Part shown: piece after piece, positions 44,607 through 55,200 of the stretch
How positions within the stretch are numbered: the stretch's first letter is position 1
Layout of the letters: each line of letters starts with the position of its first letter
DNA from: Tunicatimonas pelagia
GTDB lineage: Bacteria; Bacteroidota; Bacteroidia; Cytophagales; Cyclobacteriaceae
Direction of reading: 5' to 3'
DNA length: 64,000 nucleotides
Assembly: GCF_030506325.1 (NCBI RefSeq)
Contig: NZ_CP120683.1
Span: 6,514,501-6,578,500, forward strand
Translations under genes and position numbers: made by a program
The notes under the pieces: generated by a model
Told to the model about the DNA's origin: nothing
Seen by the model: the letters and a program-made list of their open reading frames with translations, nothing else
The model's database searches: none

Positions 44607-45290
44607 ATGAAGCTCTTGCTAATAATTCTACTGCTTTTTGTGTATCAAGACATTCTGGCTCAACGCTTGGAGGAAAGAACGATTATCTGGCAGCCAGGGC
44701 AAGACATTGAATTGGATCTGAAGTACGCCCAAAATATTCAGATAAAAACCTGGGATAAACCAGAGGTTTCCCTGCGAATAAGCGTTTCAATCAATAATGA
44801 TGAACTGAATGATGCCTGGAGCTTACAGACTACTACGGACGAAGAGAAAGTTCGGGTGACTTCTGATTTGGAGAAACCCGACGGCTATTACCAAGGCGAT
44901 TGTAGTGGGAGTGACTACCAAATGGGAGAGAATAGTTTTTGCAGTTTAATCGTTTATGATATTTATCTTCCCCAAGAAGCAACTCTTCGCGTAGAAACTC
45001 TTGGGGGCGATATTACCATACAGGGAGTAACCGCTCCAGTGTACGCTAAGTCGCTAAGTGGGTTTGTTGACGCTGATTGGCCCGCTCAACAGGGAGCAAC
45101 TGTATCAATGAAATCGATTACGGGAGAAGTTTACACCAATTTAGATTTAGCAATTGATGAGTCGGATAAAAGGGAGAATCGGCGTAGCCCGATCGGCTGG
45201 GAAATAGATGCTACGGTGGCCGGAGGAGGAAAAAAAGTGGAACTGGAATCGATTAGTAACGATGTCTATTTTCGGCGGGCAGGCTCATGA
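44607..45290 (+). CDS. Second secreted DUF4097-like protein
   Basis: 227 residues with a signal peptide (LLLIILLLFVYQDILAQ). The region YAQNIQIKTWDKPEVSLRIS and later LRVETLGGDITIQ, YAKSLSGFVDAD follow the DUF4097 beta-repeat pattern. It starts 15 bp after the preceding DUF4097-like gene and belongs to the same operon as the sigma factor. Confidence 0.78.
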   Translation: MKLLLIILLLFVYQDILAQRLEERTIIWQPGQDIELDLKYAQNIQIKTWDKPEVSLRISVSINNDELNDAWSLQTTTDEEKVRVTSDLEKPDGYYQGDCSGSDYQMGENSFCSLIVYDIYLPQEATLRVETLGGDITIQGVTAPVYAKSLSGFVDADWPAQQGATVSMKSITGEVYTNLDLAIDESDKRENRRSPIGWEIDATVAGGGKKVELESISNDVYFRRAGS

Positions 45291-45334
45291 CTGTCAAGCT
45301 GTCTTTTAACTAAGATGTAGCATGCCGCCTTGGC

Positions 45335-46183
45335 TTATTCGTCGCCAACGCAGTATTCCTGAAGGCGATGTTGGATATCTTCCCCGTACAACTCGTCAAA
45401 CACTTCCTTATAAATATTCTGCCTTAGATACCCTTGTTCGGCATACGATAATGCTTGGTGAAAATTCTCACAAGCAAGGTTGGGTTGGTTCCGAGCCACC
45501 AGAATCTGCGCCTTATGAAAATAGGCCTCGACGCACCGAGGGTATAGTTTAATTGCCGCATCAAAATCAGCCATGGCTGCTTGCGAAGAATCTAGTTGGG
45601 CGTAAACAATGCCACGATACACGTAGCAGTAGGGTTCAACAAAATCAGCTCCCATTTCAGCCGTAACTCGCTTAATACATTCGGTGAAGTTGGCAATTGC
45701 TAAATCGTACTGTTTCAGTTGCTTGTGAGCTAAACCTCGGAGGTAGTAGATGTTCTCGGCCCAAGGATAGTCCATAAAGTCGGGAGTGAGATTATCTAAG
45801 TGGTCAAAGTCTTGCAAAGCACCTTCGTAGTCGCGTAGGGTGTAAAGCTTAAGCCAGGCCCGGTAACCCAGGTGAGACTCTGGCGAGAGCACAATAGCCC
45901 GCCCGATTAAGTAATCAAATCCGATATAATCCCCTAGTTTTATAGCCCAAGAAGCTTTTGCCATCCAGGCATCGTGGTTGGTAGAATCAATGAGAAGCGC
46001 GGTGTCGAGCAATTGCTGCTCAATGTAGGAGCCTTGTCGGTACAAATTGGCTTTTTTCAAATATTCGCGAGACAGTGCTTTTCTCTCCTCGATATTTTGG
46101 GGCAGGGTACTGGCAAAAGTTGGTTCCTGACCGAAAGCAGCGTTCGCAGTAGCAATCAGAAGAAGCCAAATAAGTAGCTGCAT
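45335..46183 (-). CDS. Secreted tetratricopeptide-repeat protein
   Basis: 282 residues with a signal peptide (LLIWLLLIATANAAFG). TPR-like helical pairs are seen at about 95-260: GALQDFDHLDNLTPDFM, YDLAIANFTECIKRV, AAMADFDAAIKLYPRCVEAY. The start codon overlaps the upstream stop by one base (TAATG). TPRs mediate protein contacts, but the partner is unknown. Confidence 0.85.
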   Translation of the reverse strand: MQLLIWLLLIATANAAFGQEPTFASTLPQNIEERKALSREYLKKANLYRQGSYIEQQLLDTALLIDSTNHDAWMAKASWAIKLGDYIGFDYLIGRAIVLSPESHLGYRAWLKLYTLRDYEGALQDFDHLDNLTPDFMDYPWAENIYYLRGLAHKQLKQYDLAIANFTECIKRVTAEMGADFVEPYCYVYRGIVYAQLDSSQAAMADFDAAIKLYPRCVEAYFHKAQILVARNQPNLACENFHQALSYAEQGYLRQNIYKEVFDELYGEDIQHRLQEYCVGDE

Positions 46184-47301
46184 TAAGGTATAATTTGAGT
46201 GATCTGTCCGTCAATCATTCGGAAACCGATAAATTTGTAGCTATCTGCCGTTTGATCGCTGTTATCGTACTGACCCGGTATCCACTGGTCGAGCTGCTGA
46301 ACGATCGTTAATAGCTGTCGGACAATATCTGGGTGAAATGTGGATGGCTGATACGCTAAATCGGAGGTCTGCACGTGAAATCGACCCGATTTTCCCTGGC
46401 AATTCACGGTGAATCGAATTCGGATATAGCCGCTTTGCCCCTGAGCTTCGTTAGGAGCGATGTATCGATCATTTACAAACTGATTGATAGCTCGCTGTCC
46501 ACCCGTGTAGTCAGTATCAACGCTAAAGTACTGAGGTGTAAAGGCTTCTTGATAGCAGGCATCAAACCTCAGTGCTTCACTTTCTGTCTGGAAACGTAGC
46601 GTAGTATCAACGGCCAAATAGATACTGATTGGCGAAATTGGTTCGCGTTTATCCTGCGTTACAAGGTATCGGTCAGTGCTTTCAATAATCTGACTGGTTT
46701 GCATGGTATAGAAGTCGCAGGGAGTGTCCAGACAAACGACCTGAAAAAGATGGTTTCGGTACGAAGCAAATTGGTAAGAGTACTGCTCGTATTCTCGGCC
46801 AACGAGCATCTGGTCGTACCAAAGTTCACGTAGTAAGTAAATTGAGTCGGCGGTATAGCGATAGTACGATTTTGTCAGAAAAGGGTCATCTGGCGTAGTT
46901 TTTTCTCGCAGCCAGATATTCGCCAACAGATGCTTCTGAACCGCCGAGACATTGGTAACTGCTGAGTCTAATCGATGAAATATTCGGTCGTTAGTATCGT
47001 GTAGCTTGAGCTGGTCGGCAGAGAGCGAAAGTACTGCGTAGCTAGTAGTATCTAGCTGAAGAATACTGGTATCTCCCGCTTGGAGTTTCCAGTCCAGTTG
47101 TTGAGTGATTAGGCTATCTCCTACAACTACCTTAGTCAGTGTGCCGTCATCTCGAATATCCAGCAGCACGGGGTAGGGCAGGCGATAGGTTTCGTTAACG
47201 TAGCTTCCGAACCACATCCCGGAAATATTGGAAGAAGGCGGGTTTTGGCAGGATGCAGTGGTAAGAATCAACATGCCTAACCTGAAAGCTCTGGATAACA
47301 T
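46183..47301 (-). CDS. Lipoprotein with TonB-C-terminal-like domain
   Basis: 372 residues from the ATG at 47301, which gives a lipoprotein signal (LGMLILTTASC). A longer GTG-started frame is less plausible. The middle is beta-rich. The C-terminal segment GYIRIRFTVNCQGKSGRFHV resembles the TonB C-terminal domain found in many Bacteroidota proteins. It is translationally coupled to the TPR gene and lies after the DUF4097 repeat gene (81 bp). Energy transduction is unlikely without an N-terminal membrane anchor, so the role is unknown. Confidence 0.65.
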   Translation of the reverse strand: MLSRAFRLGMLILTTASCQNPPSSNISGMWFGSYVNETYRLPYPVLLDIRDDGTLTKVVVGDSLITQQLDWKLQAGDTSILQLDTTSYAVLSLSADQLKLHDTNDRIFHRLDSAVTNVSAVQKHLLANIWLREKTTPDDPFLTKSYYRYTADSIYLLRELWYDQMLVGREYEQYSYQFASYRNHLFQVVCLDTPCDFYTMQTSQIIESTDRYLVTQDKREPISPISIYLAVDTTLRFQTESEALRFDACYQEAFTPQYFSVDTDYTGGQRAINQFVNDRYIAPNEAQGQSGYIRIRFTVNCQGKSGRFHVQTSDLAYQPSTFHPDIVRQLLTIVQQLDQWIPGQYDNSDQTADSYKFIGFRMIDGQITQIIP

Positions 47302-47382
47302 GTGGCAAATAGTTGACTTTACAGTAAAAAGGAAGACGATACGCCTCCCTTCAGTATAAAATAACTTTATCGTTAAATGCAC

Positions 47383-48336
47383 CTAGCTTCCCGAGTGGTA
47401 ATCTAGGTTCACTGAGCCACCGGAGGTTCGCATGGTTACGTTAATACCACCACCGTTCATGCTACCCTGGATGCTGTTTTTCTCCGATTTTCCGGAAAAG
47501 TTCTGTAGCTCGGTGTTTACCCGGTTTCCGGCTAAGTCTAGGTCTAATCCTAAGCCTGCCGGAATGGTAGCGTTAATGCTGCCGCCGCTGGTTTTCAGAG
47601 TAAGCTCATCTTCTAAGGAACGAATATCGGCTTTGATGCTTCCACCGCTAGTGTATGCTTCTACGCTACCGCGTACATCATCAATCGTAATTCCACCGCC
47701 CGAAGTATTCACTGCAATTTGCCCTTCCGAATCGCGCACCCGGATAGACCCTCCGCTGGTTTTAGCGTCTAGCGTTCCGCTGTAGTCTTCTACGTTGATG
47801 CTACCGCCGGAGGTGCGAGCTTCAGTAGTACCCGTTACATCTTCAAAGCTCAGGCTTCCTCCGCTGGTGCTTACATCATGGCTGCCGCTAACATTAGCTA
47901 GCGCAATGGAGCCACCGCTGGTAGATAGGTCGGTTGTCATATCTTTAGGTACTCGCACTTTAAAAGAGATGCTCAATTTATTGTTGCCCCATCCACTGCC
48001 TTTGCGTTTGGCTGAAGCAATAATCTCATTTCCACTCTGGCTAATATCGATATCGTAATCATCCAGATATTCGGCTAGTTCTTCGTTATCATCATCGCTG
48101 CTGAACCAGCCACCCCAGGAGCCATTTTTTCGTACGTACATATCAACCTCCACCTGATTACCACTCTGTCCGGTTACCTCAATGCTTCCCCCGGAGGTAC
48201 GAACCATTAGGTCGCCCCGCCCATCTACTGTAAAGGTTTTAGACAGGTACGGATCTTGGTCAGCCGGTTTGGCCGCAACTAAGGTAATTAAAATGGCCAG
48301 CGATAGGCCGAAGGTTAGTTGGATTAATTTCATCAT
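47383..48336 (-). CDS. DUF4097 repeat protein with TSGGS motif
   Basis: 317 residues with a signal peptide (LTFGLSLAILITLVAAK). The middle has a regular array of 18-residue repeats of the pattern xTSGGSIxxxDxxGxxxA (about six copies), flanked by related single copies at the N-terminus (MVRTSGGSIEV) and C-terminus (TMRTSGGSVNLDY). Such repeats fold as a beta solenoid, with the Gly-Gly turn stacking. It is the third DUF4097 protein of this region and leads the minus-strand run that ends at 45335. Confidence 0.85.
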   Translation of the reverse strand: MMKLIQLTFGLSLAILITLVAAKPADQDPYLSKTFTVDGRGDLMVRTSGGSIEVTGQSGNQVEVDMYVRKNGSWGGWFSSDDDNEELAEYLDDYDIDISQSGNEIIASAKRKGSGWGNNKLSISFKVRVPKDMTTDLSTSGGSIALANVSGSHDVSTSGGSLSFEDVTGTTEARTSGGSINVEDYSGTLDAKTSGGSIRVRDSEGQIAVNTSGGGITIDDVRGSVEAYTSGGSIKADIRSLEDELTLKTSGGSINATIPAGLGLDLDLAGNRVNTELQNFSGKSEKNSIQGSMNGGGINVTMRTSGGSVNLDYHSGS

Positions 48337-48449
48337 TGTTTTGTTTTAGTGTTTCAGATAATAAATACTTTTCAAGTAGAATGCCACGTTTTAAGTATTT
48401 GATATTCAATTAAATACAAAATTATTGAGCTGTTAAAATGTGCGGATGC

Positions 48450-48463
48450 GAACAAGATTGTTC
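48450..48463. promoter_or_regulatory. 14-bp palindrome upstream of murF-alr
   Basis: GAACAAGATTGTTC is a 6-2-6 palindrome midway between the divergent DUF4097 and murF-alr genes. It could be an operator. Chance occurrence cannot be excluded. Confidence 0.3.
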
Positions 48464-48541
48464 AGATTCGGACAGTCGCCTAATGTATTTCTCAGTCGAG
48501 AAAGAGTTATCTTTCCAGTGTTAGGTTCTTGATACAATGCG

Positions 48542-51016
48542 ATGACTACTTTCTCTCAACTTGAGACCAGCACAAAAGGAAAAGTAATCCAATCCCCTCA
48601 GCCAGATCGCCCAATTCGATATCTACTAACCGATAGTCGCAGTGGTATTCAGAATGAAGCTTCGCTGTTTTTTGCCATACAGGGTGAGCGGCACGATGGG
48701 CATCGGTATGTTAGCGAACTGTACGAGCGAGGAGTGCGGCAGTTTGTGGTGGAAAAGTCACCCAAAGAAACGCTTCCCGAAGCAAATGTACTGCTGGTAC
48801 CTGATTCAGTAGGAGCTTTGCAGCAAATAGTGGCTCACCATCGGCAGCAGTTTTCTATTTCGCTGGTAGGAATTACCGGAAGTAACGGAAAAACGATTGT
48901 AAAGGAGTGGCTTAGTCAGTTACTGTTGACCACCGAGCGAGTTGTTCGAAATCCGAAGAGTTATAATTCGCAGATTGGCGTGCCATTATCAGTTTGGGGA
49001 ATCGATAGTTCTCATACTATCGGGATATTTGAAGCGGGCATTTCTCAGGCAGGTGAAATGGAAAAATTAGCCAAGGTTCTCCAGCCCACCATCGGAATAT
49101 TCACTAACGTTGGTCCCCCGCACGACAAAGGTTTTGAAAGCCGCAGACAGAAAGTTGAAGAGAAGTCGCGGCTTTTTGACTCAGCCAATACAATCATTTA
49201 TCGCACAGACTACGCACTGGTTGATGAGGTTCTAAAGGAAAAATACCAAGACAAAAAATGCTGCACCTGGTCTACGAATGCTAGCGATCGTGCCGATTAT
49301 TACGTTCAGTGGGATAAGAAGCAGGCTGATACTGAAATAGTAGTTAGGAATTCAACCAGCCAAAAATCTCAGACTTTTTTAGTACCCCTTCGAGATGAAG
49401 CTTCGCTAGAAAATATCACCCATGCGCTGATTTTTGGTATTCACCACCAGTACGATCTGGAAAAATGGCGGGGTACAATTCGGCAGTTGCGTCCGGTTTC
49501 AATGCGTCTGGAATGGAAGCAGGGTATCAACCACTGCTATCTGGTGGATGATAGTTACAGCAACGATTTCGTCAGTTTGCAGTTAGCTCTGGATTTTCTA
49601 AAGCAGCAGTCGCCCAACAAAAAGTTTACAGTGATACTATCGGATATTTTACAGAGTGGGGAAAGCTCACCCATTTTGTACCAAAAGCTGGCGGATTTAC
49701 TGCTCCAAAAAGGAATTGAGCGGTTAATCGGTATTGGTTCGGAGATGTGTCAGCAACAGGGCAAGTTCCAGGCTTCGGTTATTGAAACGAAATTCTTTCT
49801 AAATACCGAGGAATTCCTACAGGATTTTTCCCCGGATCAATTCTTTCAGGAAAATATATTGATTAAAGGGGCTCGCACTTTTCACTTTGAGCGTATTGTT
49901 CGCCGATTGCAGCAAAAGATTCACAGTACCGTACTAGAGATCAACTTAGATGCCATTACGCATAATTTGAACCAATACAGAAGTAAGCTTGAACCGTCAA
50001 CTAAAATTATGGTAATGGTGAAGGCTTTTTCTTACGGCGGAGCGGCCTTTGAGATTGCAAATTTGCTACAGTTTCATCAGGTGGATTATTTGGGAGTGGC
50101 TTACGCTGATGAAGGAGTTCGGCTGCGGGAACACGGTATTCGTACTCCAATCTTGGTGCTCAATCCGGCCCCCGAAGCTTTTGAGACGATGCTAGCCTAC
50201 CAGCTTGAACCCGAAATTTACAGTGCTAGACTACTAAATCAATATGTGGCTTACCTTGGGGAACAAGCCAAGCACCTTCCAATCCATCTAATGTTAGATA
50301 CCGGAATGCACCGTCTTGGTTTCTCTTCCGACGAAATTTCTCAGTTGATAAATCTGCTGCAACAGTATAACCTCAAAGTAGGTAGTGTATTCAGTCATTT
50401 GGCGGCAGCCGATGAAGCGCAACACGATGCGTTCACTCAGCAACAAATTCAACAGTTTCAGCTGGGGTATGAGCAAGTTGCGGATAGCTTGGGTTACCAA
50501 CCGATACGTCATATCCTGAACTCTGCCGGAATTACTCGTTTTCCGCAGTACCAGTTTGAGATGGTTCGTTTAGGAATTGGTTTGTACGGGGTAGATTCAT
50601 CGGGGCAACAGCCGCAGCACTTACAAACTGTAGGAACTCTAAAAACCGTAATTTCTCAAATCAAACCCCTGAAAACAGGCGAAACGGTAGGCTACGGACG
50701 ACGAGGAGTGGCTGATCGGAATATGACTATCGCCACAGTAGCTATTGGTTACGCCGACGGTTTGGATCGAGGTTTTGGCAACGGAAATATGAAGATGCTA
50801 GTGAACGAGCAGTGGGCACCGACCATTGGTAGCGTTTGTATGGATATGACTATGCTGGATATTACCGGAATTGATGCTCAGGAAGGTAATGAAGTCATTG
50901 TTTTTGGTACACCTCAGTCAGTAGAAGCTCTCGCTCAAGAAATCGGTACGATTCCCTACGAAATTCTAACTAATATTGGCGAACGGGTAAAGCGCGTGTT
51001 TTATCGGGAGAGTTAA
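48542..51016 (+). CDS. murF-alr: Bifunctional MurF/alanine racemase
   Basis: 824 residues joining two cell-wall enzymes, as is usual in Bacteroidota. Residues 1 to about 455 are the MurF ligase (P-loop GITGSNGKTIVKEW), which adds D-Ala-D-Ala to UDP-MurNAc-tripeptide. Residues about 460-824 are the PLP-dependent alanine racemase, with the PLP lysine in IMVMVKAFSYGG and the later GYADGLDRGFG and GSVCMDMTM motifs around the substrate site. It supplies and ligates D-alanine for peptidoglycan. It is followed by the DUF554 gene. Both catalytic signatures appear intact. Confidence 0.95.
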   Translation: MTTFSQLETSTKGKVIQSPQPDRPIRYLLTDSRSGIQNEASLFFAIQGERHDGHRYVSELYERGVRQFVVEKSPKETLPEANVLLVPDSVGALQQIVAHHRQQFSISLVGITGSNGKTIVKEWLSQLLLTTERVVRNPKSYNSQIGVPLSVWGIDSSHTIGIFEAGISQAGEMEKLAKVLQPTIGIFTNVGPPHDKGFESRRQKVEEKSRLFDSANTIIYRTDYALVDEVLKEKYQDKKCCTWSTNASDRADYYVQWDKKQADTEIVVRNSTSQKSQTFLVPLRDEASLENITHALIFGIHHQYDLEKWRGTIRQLRPVSMRLEWKQGINHCYLVDDSYSNDFVSLQLALDFLKQQSPNKKFTVILSDILQSGESSPILYQKLADLLLQKGIERLIGIGSEMCQQQGKFQASVIETKFFLNTEEFLQDFSPDQFFQENILIKGARTFHFERIVRRLQQKIHSTVLEINLDAITHNLNQYRSKLEPSTKIMVMVKAFSYGGAAFEIANLLQFHQVDYLGVAYADEGVRLREHGIRTPILVLNPAPEAFETMLAYQLEPEIYSARLLNQYVAYLGEQAKHLPIHLMLDTGMHRLGFSSDEISQLINLLQQYNLKVGSVFSHLAAADEAQHDAFTQQQIQQFQLGYEQVADSLGYQPIRHILNSAGITRFPQYQFEMVRLGIGLYGVDSSGQQPQHLQTVGTLKTVISQIKPLKTGETVGYGRRGVADRNMTIATVAIGYADGLDRGFGNGNMKMLVNEQWAPTIGSVCMDMTMLDITGIDAQEGNEVIVFGTPQSVEALAQEIGTIPYEILTNIGERVKRVFYRES

Positions 51017-51082
51017 AGAAATAGAATTGTATCACTCAGTGACATCAAGCACTTGGGTTTGTGAAATAAGTCTGATAATTTT

Positions 51083-51120
51083 CAACTGTCAACTGTCAAC
51101 TGTCAACTGTCAACTGTCAA
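51083..51120. repeat. Five 7-bp tandem repeats before the DUF554 start codon
   Basis: CAACTGT is repeated five times without error (51083-51117) and followed by a partial unit CAA whose last A is the first base of the ATG at 51120. Copy-number change would alter the spacing to any upstream ribosome-binding site, or the frame of an upstream start at 51027. Confidence 0.95.
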
Positions 51121-51812
51121 TGCTACCCACTGGAACCATCATAAATACTTTAGCTGTGATTGTCGGAAGCACCGTCGGCTTACTCTTACAAAGTCGGTTT
51201 CCACCTAAAATCCGGGAGATTAGCTTTCACGGTATTGGCCTGTGTACGCTGCTGATTGGAATGCAGATGGCACTTAAGGTGCAGAATATTTTGATACTGA
51301 TTTTTAGCATACTTATAGGCGGAGCGTTAGGGGAGGGGCTAAAGCTTCACGACCGCTTTATACGCCTTGGCGAAAGTATCAAAACTAGAATTAATGTAGG
51401 AAATGAAAAGTTTACCGAAGGACTAATTACCGCTTTTCTTTTGTTCTGCGTAGGCTCACTCACTATTGTAGGAGCCTTGGAAGAAGGTTTGAATAATGAC
51501 CCTTCACTCATCTATACCAAGTCTATGCTCGATGGTTTCTCATCAATGGTATTAGCATCAACGTACGGCATAGGAGTGCTGTTTGCTGCATTACCACTAT
51601 TAATTTTTCAGTCTTCCATTACGCTATCGGCCGAGTGGCTTCAGCCTTTTCTATCCGAGATGGTCATCGACCAAATGTCGGCTACCGGCGGAGTTATCAT
51701 CTTAGGGTTAGGCATTAATTTGCTGGAGATTAAGTCGCTGCGTATTACCAATATGCTACCTGCGTTACTTATTGTCGTTTTACTCACGCTATCCGTCAGT
51801 AGGTTATTTTAA
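51120..51812 (+). CDS. DUF554 membrane protein
   Basis: 230 residues with six or seven helices. The DUF554 start pattern is GTIINTLAVIVGSTVGLL, followed by IGLCTLLIGMQMAL and LFCVGSLTIVGALEEGL. The ATG at 51120 begins the family's normal N-terminus, although an upstream in-frame start at 51027 would add 31 residues that run across the 7-bp repeats. The family may be a transporter. The substrate is unknown. Confidence 0.85.
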   Translation: MLPTGTIINTLAVIVGSTVGLLLQSRFPPKIREISFHGIGLCTLLIGMQMALKVQNILILIFSILIGGALGEGLKLHDRFIRLGESIKTRINVGNEKFTEGLITAFLLFCVGSLTIVGALEEGLNNDPSLIYTKSMLDGFSSMVLASTYGIGVLFAALPLLIFQSSITLSAEWLQPFLSEMVIDQMSATGGVIILGLGINLLEIKSLRITNMLPALLIVVLLTLSVSRLF

Positions 51813-52275
51813 AGATGCAGATCAACTAAGCGTATAAAAAGCACGCTGATCTTTCTTAGCGTACAGCAAGACACGCACTAGCTAGCCATTTCGGTTACTT
51901 CCCCGCTATACCCTGACCAGATTCTTGGCTGCGAGCTTTTATCAATACTATCTGAGAAATATTTACCGAAAAAAGAAAATTTTTTTATTGAAAAATTATC
52001 AAAGGTGAGCGTATATTTTTGTGAATAGTACATAATTCGCGGCAATATGACGCTAAAATTTGGCTATTTTTATAATGATAAGTTTTAAGTTTGGCTTATA
52101 ACTAATAATTCAAAATTTAGTTTTGAAAATAGAAATATATTCTTTTAGATTTGGAAAATCAGTAATCGATAGAAAAATTATATTGGTATAAGTATGTATG
52201 TCAATATAATATTTTGTTATTGGTTAGAGCGGCTATTCCTTTACAAACCTATTACTTACTATAAATTGCTAAACT
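51813..52275. other. A/T-rich gene-free region upstream of susC
   Basis: No gene is seen in 463 bases. The first part has a bulged hairpin (AGATC/GATCT outer, AGCGT/ACGCT inner, 51819-51852) that could end the DUF554 transcript. From 51960 it is A/T-rich and carries a weak promoter-like pair (TTGG at 52183, ATATTTTG at 52209-52216) about 60 bp before the susC ATG. Confidence 0.4.
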
Positions 52276-55200
52276 ATGAGGATTAATTTTACAACCTTTA
52301 CTGGCTATCCTGCCCGATCTGGTATCCGAATCGGTTGGGGCATAATGGCACTTTTGCTGTCGGCCAATGTATGGGCTCAAGATCGGGTCACGCCAGACCG
52401 GATGCTTAAAGGAAAAGTCGTTTCTGCCGAAGGTAGTGAAGACTTGCCCGGGGTAAATGTAGTCGTGAAAGGCACTACGGTTGGTACTATTACCGATATT
52501 AACGGTGAATACTCCATAGAAGTAAGTCCCGGAGCCGAGGTACTGGTTTTCTCTTTCATTGGCTTAGAAACCAAAGAGGTTGAAATTGGTAACCAATCTA
52601 CGATCAACGTAGGCATGACCGCCAACGTAGAGCAACTCTCAGAAGTGGTAGTTACTGCTTTTGGCCTGGAGCGTGATAAGAAAGCTTTGGGCTATTCCGT
52701 GCAAGGTATTGACGGTGAAGAAATTGCTCAGGTACCCAATCAAAGTGTAATTAATAACCTGTCGGGTCGGGTCGCTGGCCTACAGGTATCGGGTAATAGT
52801 GGGGCGGGCGGAGCACCGGAGTTTGTCATTCGCGGCTTCTCTTCGGTAGCGGGCAATAACCAACCTTTGGTCGTAATCGATGGCGTGCCGATGCAGCAAA
52901 CATCAAATGCGGCTAACCAAGCTCCTAGCTCTATCAGCTCCCGGAGTAATGATAATTTCAATCGTCAAGCCAATCAACGCTACGGTGGTGGTTTGTCAGA
53001 AATTGATCCCAATAACATTGCCGAGATTAGCGTACTGAAGGGACCGAATGCAGCAGCGCTATACGGTTCCCGGGCAGCTAATGGGGTTATTTTGATAACG
53101 ACTAAAAGCGGGCGAGGTGCTGAAGGAATCGGGGTAGATGTAAATCTCAGCACTACTTTTGAGCGTCCGCTAGTAAAGCCCCGCTTTCAGAATACCTACG
53201 CTGGCGGTAGTGGTTACGAAACTTGGTATGCCGATGGCTGGAGCGGTACGGTAGATGGTTTTAAAGGAACCGCCGGAACGGATGAAAGCTGGGGTGCTCC
53301 GATGGACGGACGGCAAGTACGTCACTGGTGGTCAGGTACCGAAACGGCTCCGCTACTGCCCGAGCCCAACAACTGGGAGCAGTGGTGGGAAACCGGCAGC
53401 ACCCTCAACGGAAGTGTGGCTTTGAGTGCCGGTAATGAAAATGGATCGATGCGTTTATCGATTGGGCGCATTGAGCAAGAGGGTATTGTCCACAATACGG
53501 ATTACTACCGAAACAATTTCCGCCTAAACTCGGAGTATAATTTTACTGATAAGCTGAAGGTTTCGGCTTTCGGGGAATACATTAAATCTGGAGCGGAAAA
53601 CCGTAATTTCTTACGCTCTAGCTACTTTATCTGGCATCACCGTCAGGCGAACTTTGACCAATTGGAAAACTATCGGGCTTTCGAGGATGTGCATATCCAG
53701 CCTGAAGGAAACGATGAGCCACCAAACTGGCAGCATACCTTCTTTACCAATCCGTACTTCTTGCAGCAAACGATGGTCTCGCCCAATGAAAAAGACAGAT
53801 TCCTGGGTAACATTCGCTTAAATTATGAATTTACCGACTGGCTGAGTTTAATGGTTCGTACTGGTACCGACGTTTGGAGCGATACCCGAATTAACGTTAC
53901 TCGTTATGCCCGTACCCGAGGTTCTTTCCGGGCGGGGCGCTACAACGAAGAAGTGCTACGCCGTCAGGAGTCTAACTCTGATTTCATCTTTACCATTGAT
54001 AAAGGTTTTGGTGATTTCAACATCGTGGGTCAGTTCGGGGGAATTAATCGGACTAATTATTTCAAAAGTAATTTTTCTCAGGTTAACGACTTAACCATCG
54101 ACGGGGTGTACAACCTCGGCAACAATGCCAGTCCTAATACGGATGAGAGCCGTATTGAGGAATCGAAAGTAAATAGTGTGTTTGGTTCTGCCCAGATTGG
54201 CTTCAAAAACTATCTGTTCTTAGATGTAACCGCCCGTAACGACTGGTCAAGTACCTTACCAGCGGGTGAAAATTCATACTTCTATCCATCAGTTTCCCTG
54301 AGTGCGGTAATCACCGATATGCTAGATGTACAGAGTAACTTCCTATCGTTTGCTAAAATTCGTGGAAGCTGGGCACAGGTAGGTAACGATGCTGACCCGT
54401 ACCTACTTCAGCAAGTATTCAACCCTAAAGGGCTATGGGATGGTAGCACCCCCATGTTTGCTGAAAACGATCAGATTGCTAATTCTACGCTGAAGCCTGA
54501 AACTACTACTGGACTAGAGTTTGGAGCGGACTTACGTTTTCTGAACGGACGGCTGGGGTTAGATGTAACCTACTACGATCAGTCAACGAGCGATCAGATT
54601 CTAGCAGTGGATATCTCGCGAGCTTCGGGTTACGAAAGCCGGGTGCTAAACGCCGGAGAAATTACCAACCGAGGTATTGAAGTAGTTTTAAGCGGAACCA
54701 TCTTCCAATTGCCTAGCGGACTATCTTGGGATGCTTCGGTGAACTTTGCTAGAAATCGAAATGATGTGGTATCACTGGCGGATGGCCTAAACTCATTAAC
54801 CCTATGGAGCATCCGGGGAGCATCGTTGGAAGCTAGGGTGGAGGACGAAAATGGAAACACCGATATACCATACGGTAATCTTTACGGAAATAAGTTTGCC
54901 CGCACAAGAGAGGGTGAAGTCATTTTTGAGAATGGTCTACCTACCCTGATGGAAGGGCAGCAAGTAATTGGTAATATCCAGCCTGACTGGATTGGGGGTA
55001 TTCAGAATACCTTGAGCTACAAAGGCTTAACCGTGAGCGCACTGATTGATGTCCGCATGGGAGGTGATATTTACGATATGGGAACCAGTATCGCCCGAGT
55101 TACCGGAGTACTGGAAGAAACCGCCGTTGGTCGGGAAGAAGGCGTAATCGGGGTAGGAGTAAAAAACATCGGTACTGCGGAAGACCCGGAGTACGTAACC

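Noticed and set aside
47432-48058. Proline-rich plus-strand frames opposite the TSGGS repeats
   Set aside because: They are antisense shadows of the repetitive DUF4097 gene.
51027-51119. Longer start for the DUF554 gene
   Set aside because: The added residues are encoded by the 7-bp repeats and lack the family's N-terminus. The ATG at 51120 starts the recognised domain.
51083-51120. CRISPR-like array
   Set aside because: The 7-bp units are contiguous with no spacers, and no cas gene is in the window.
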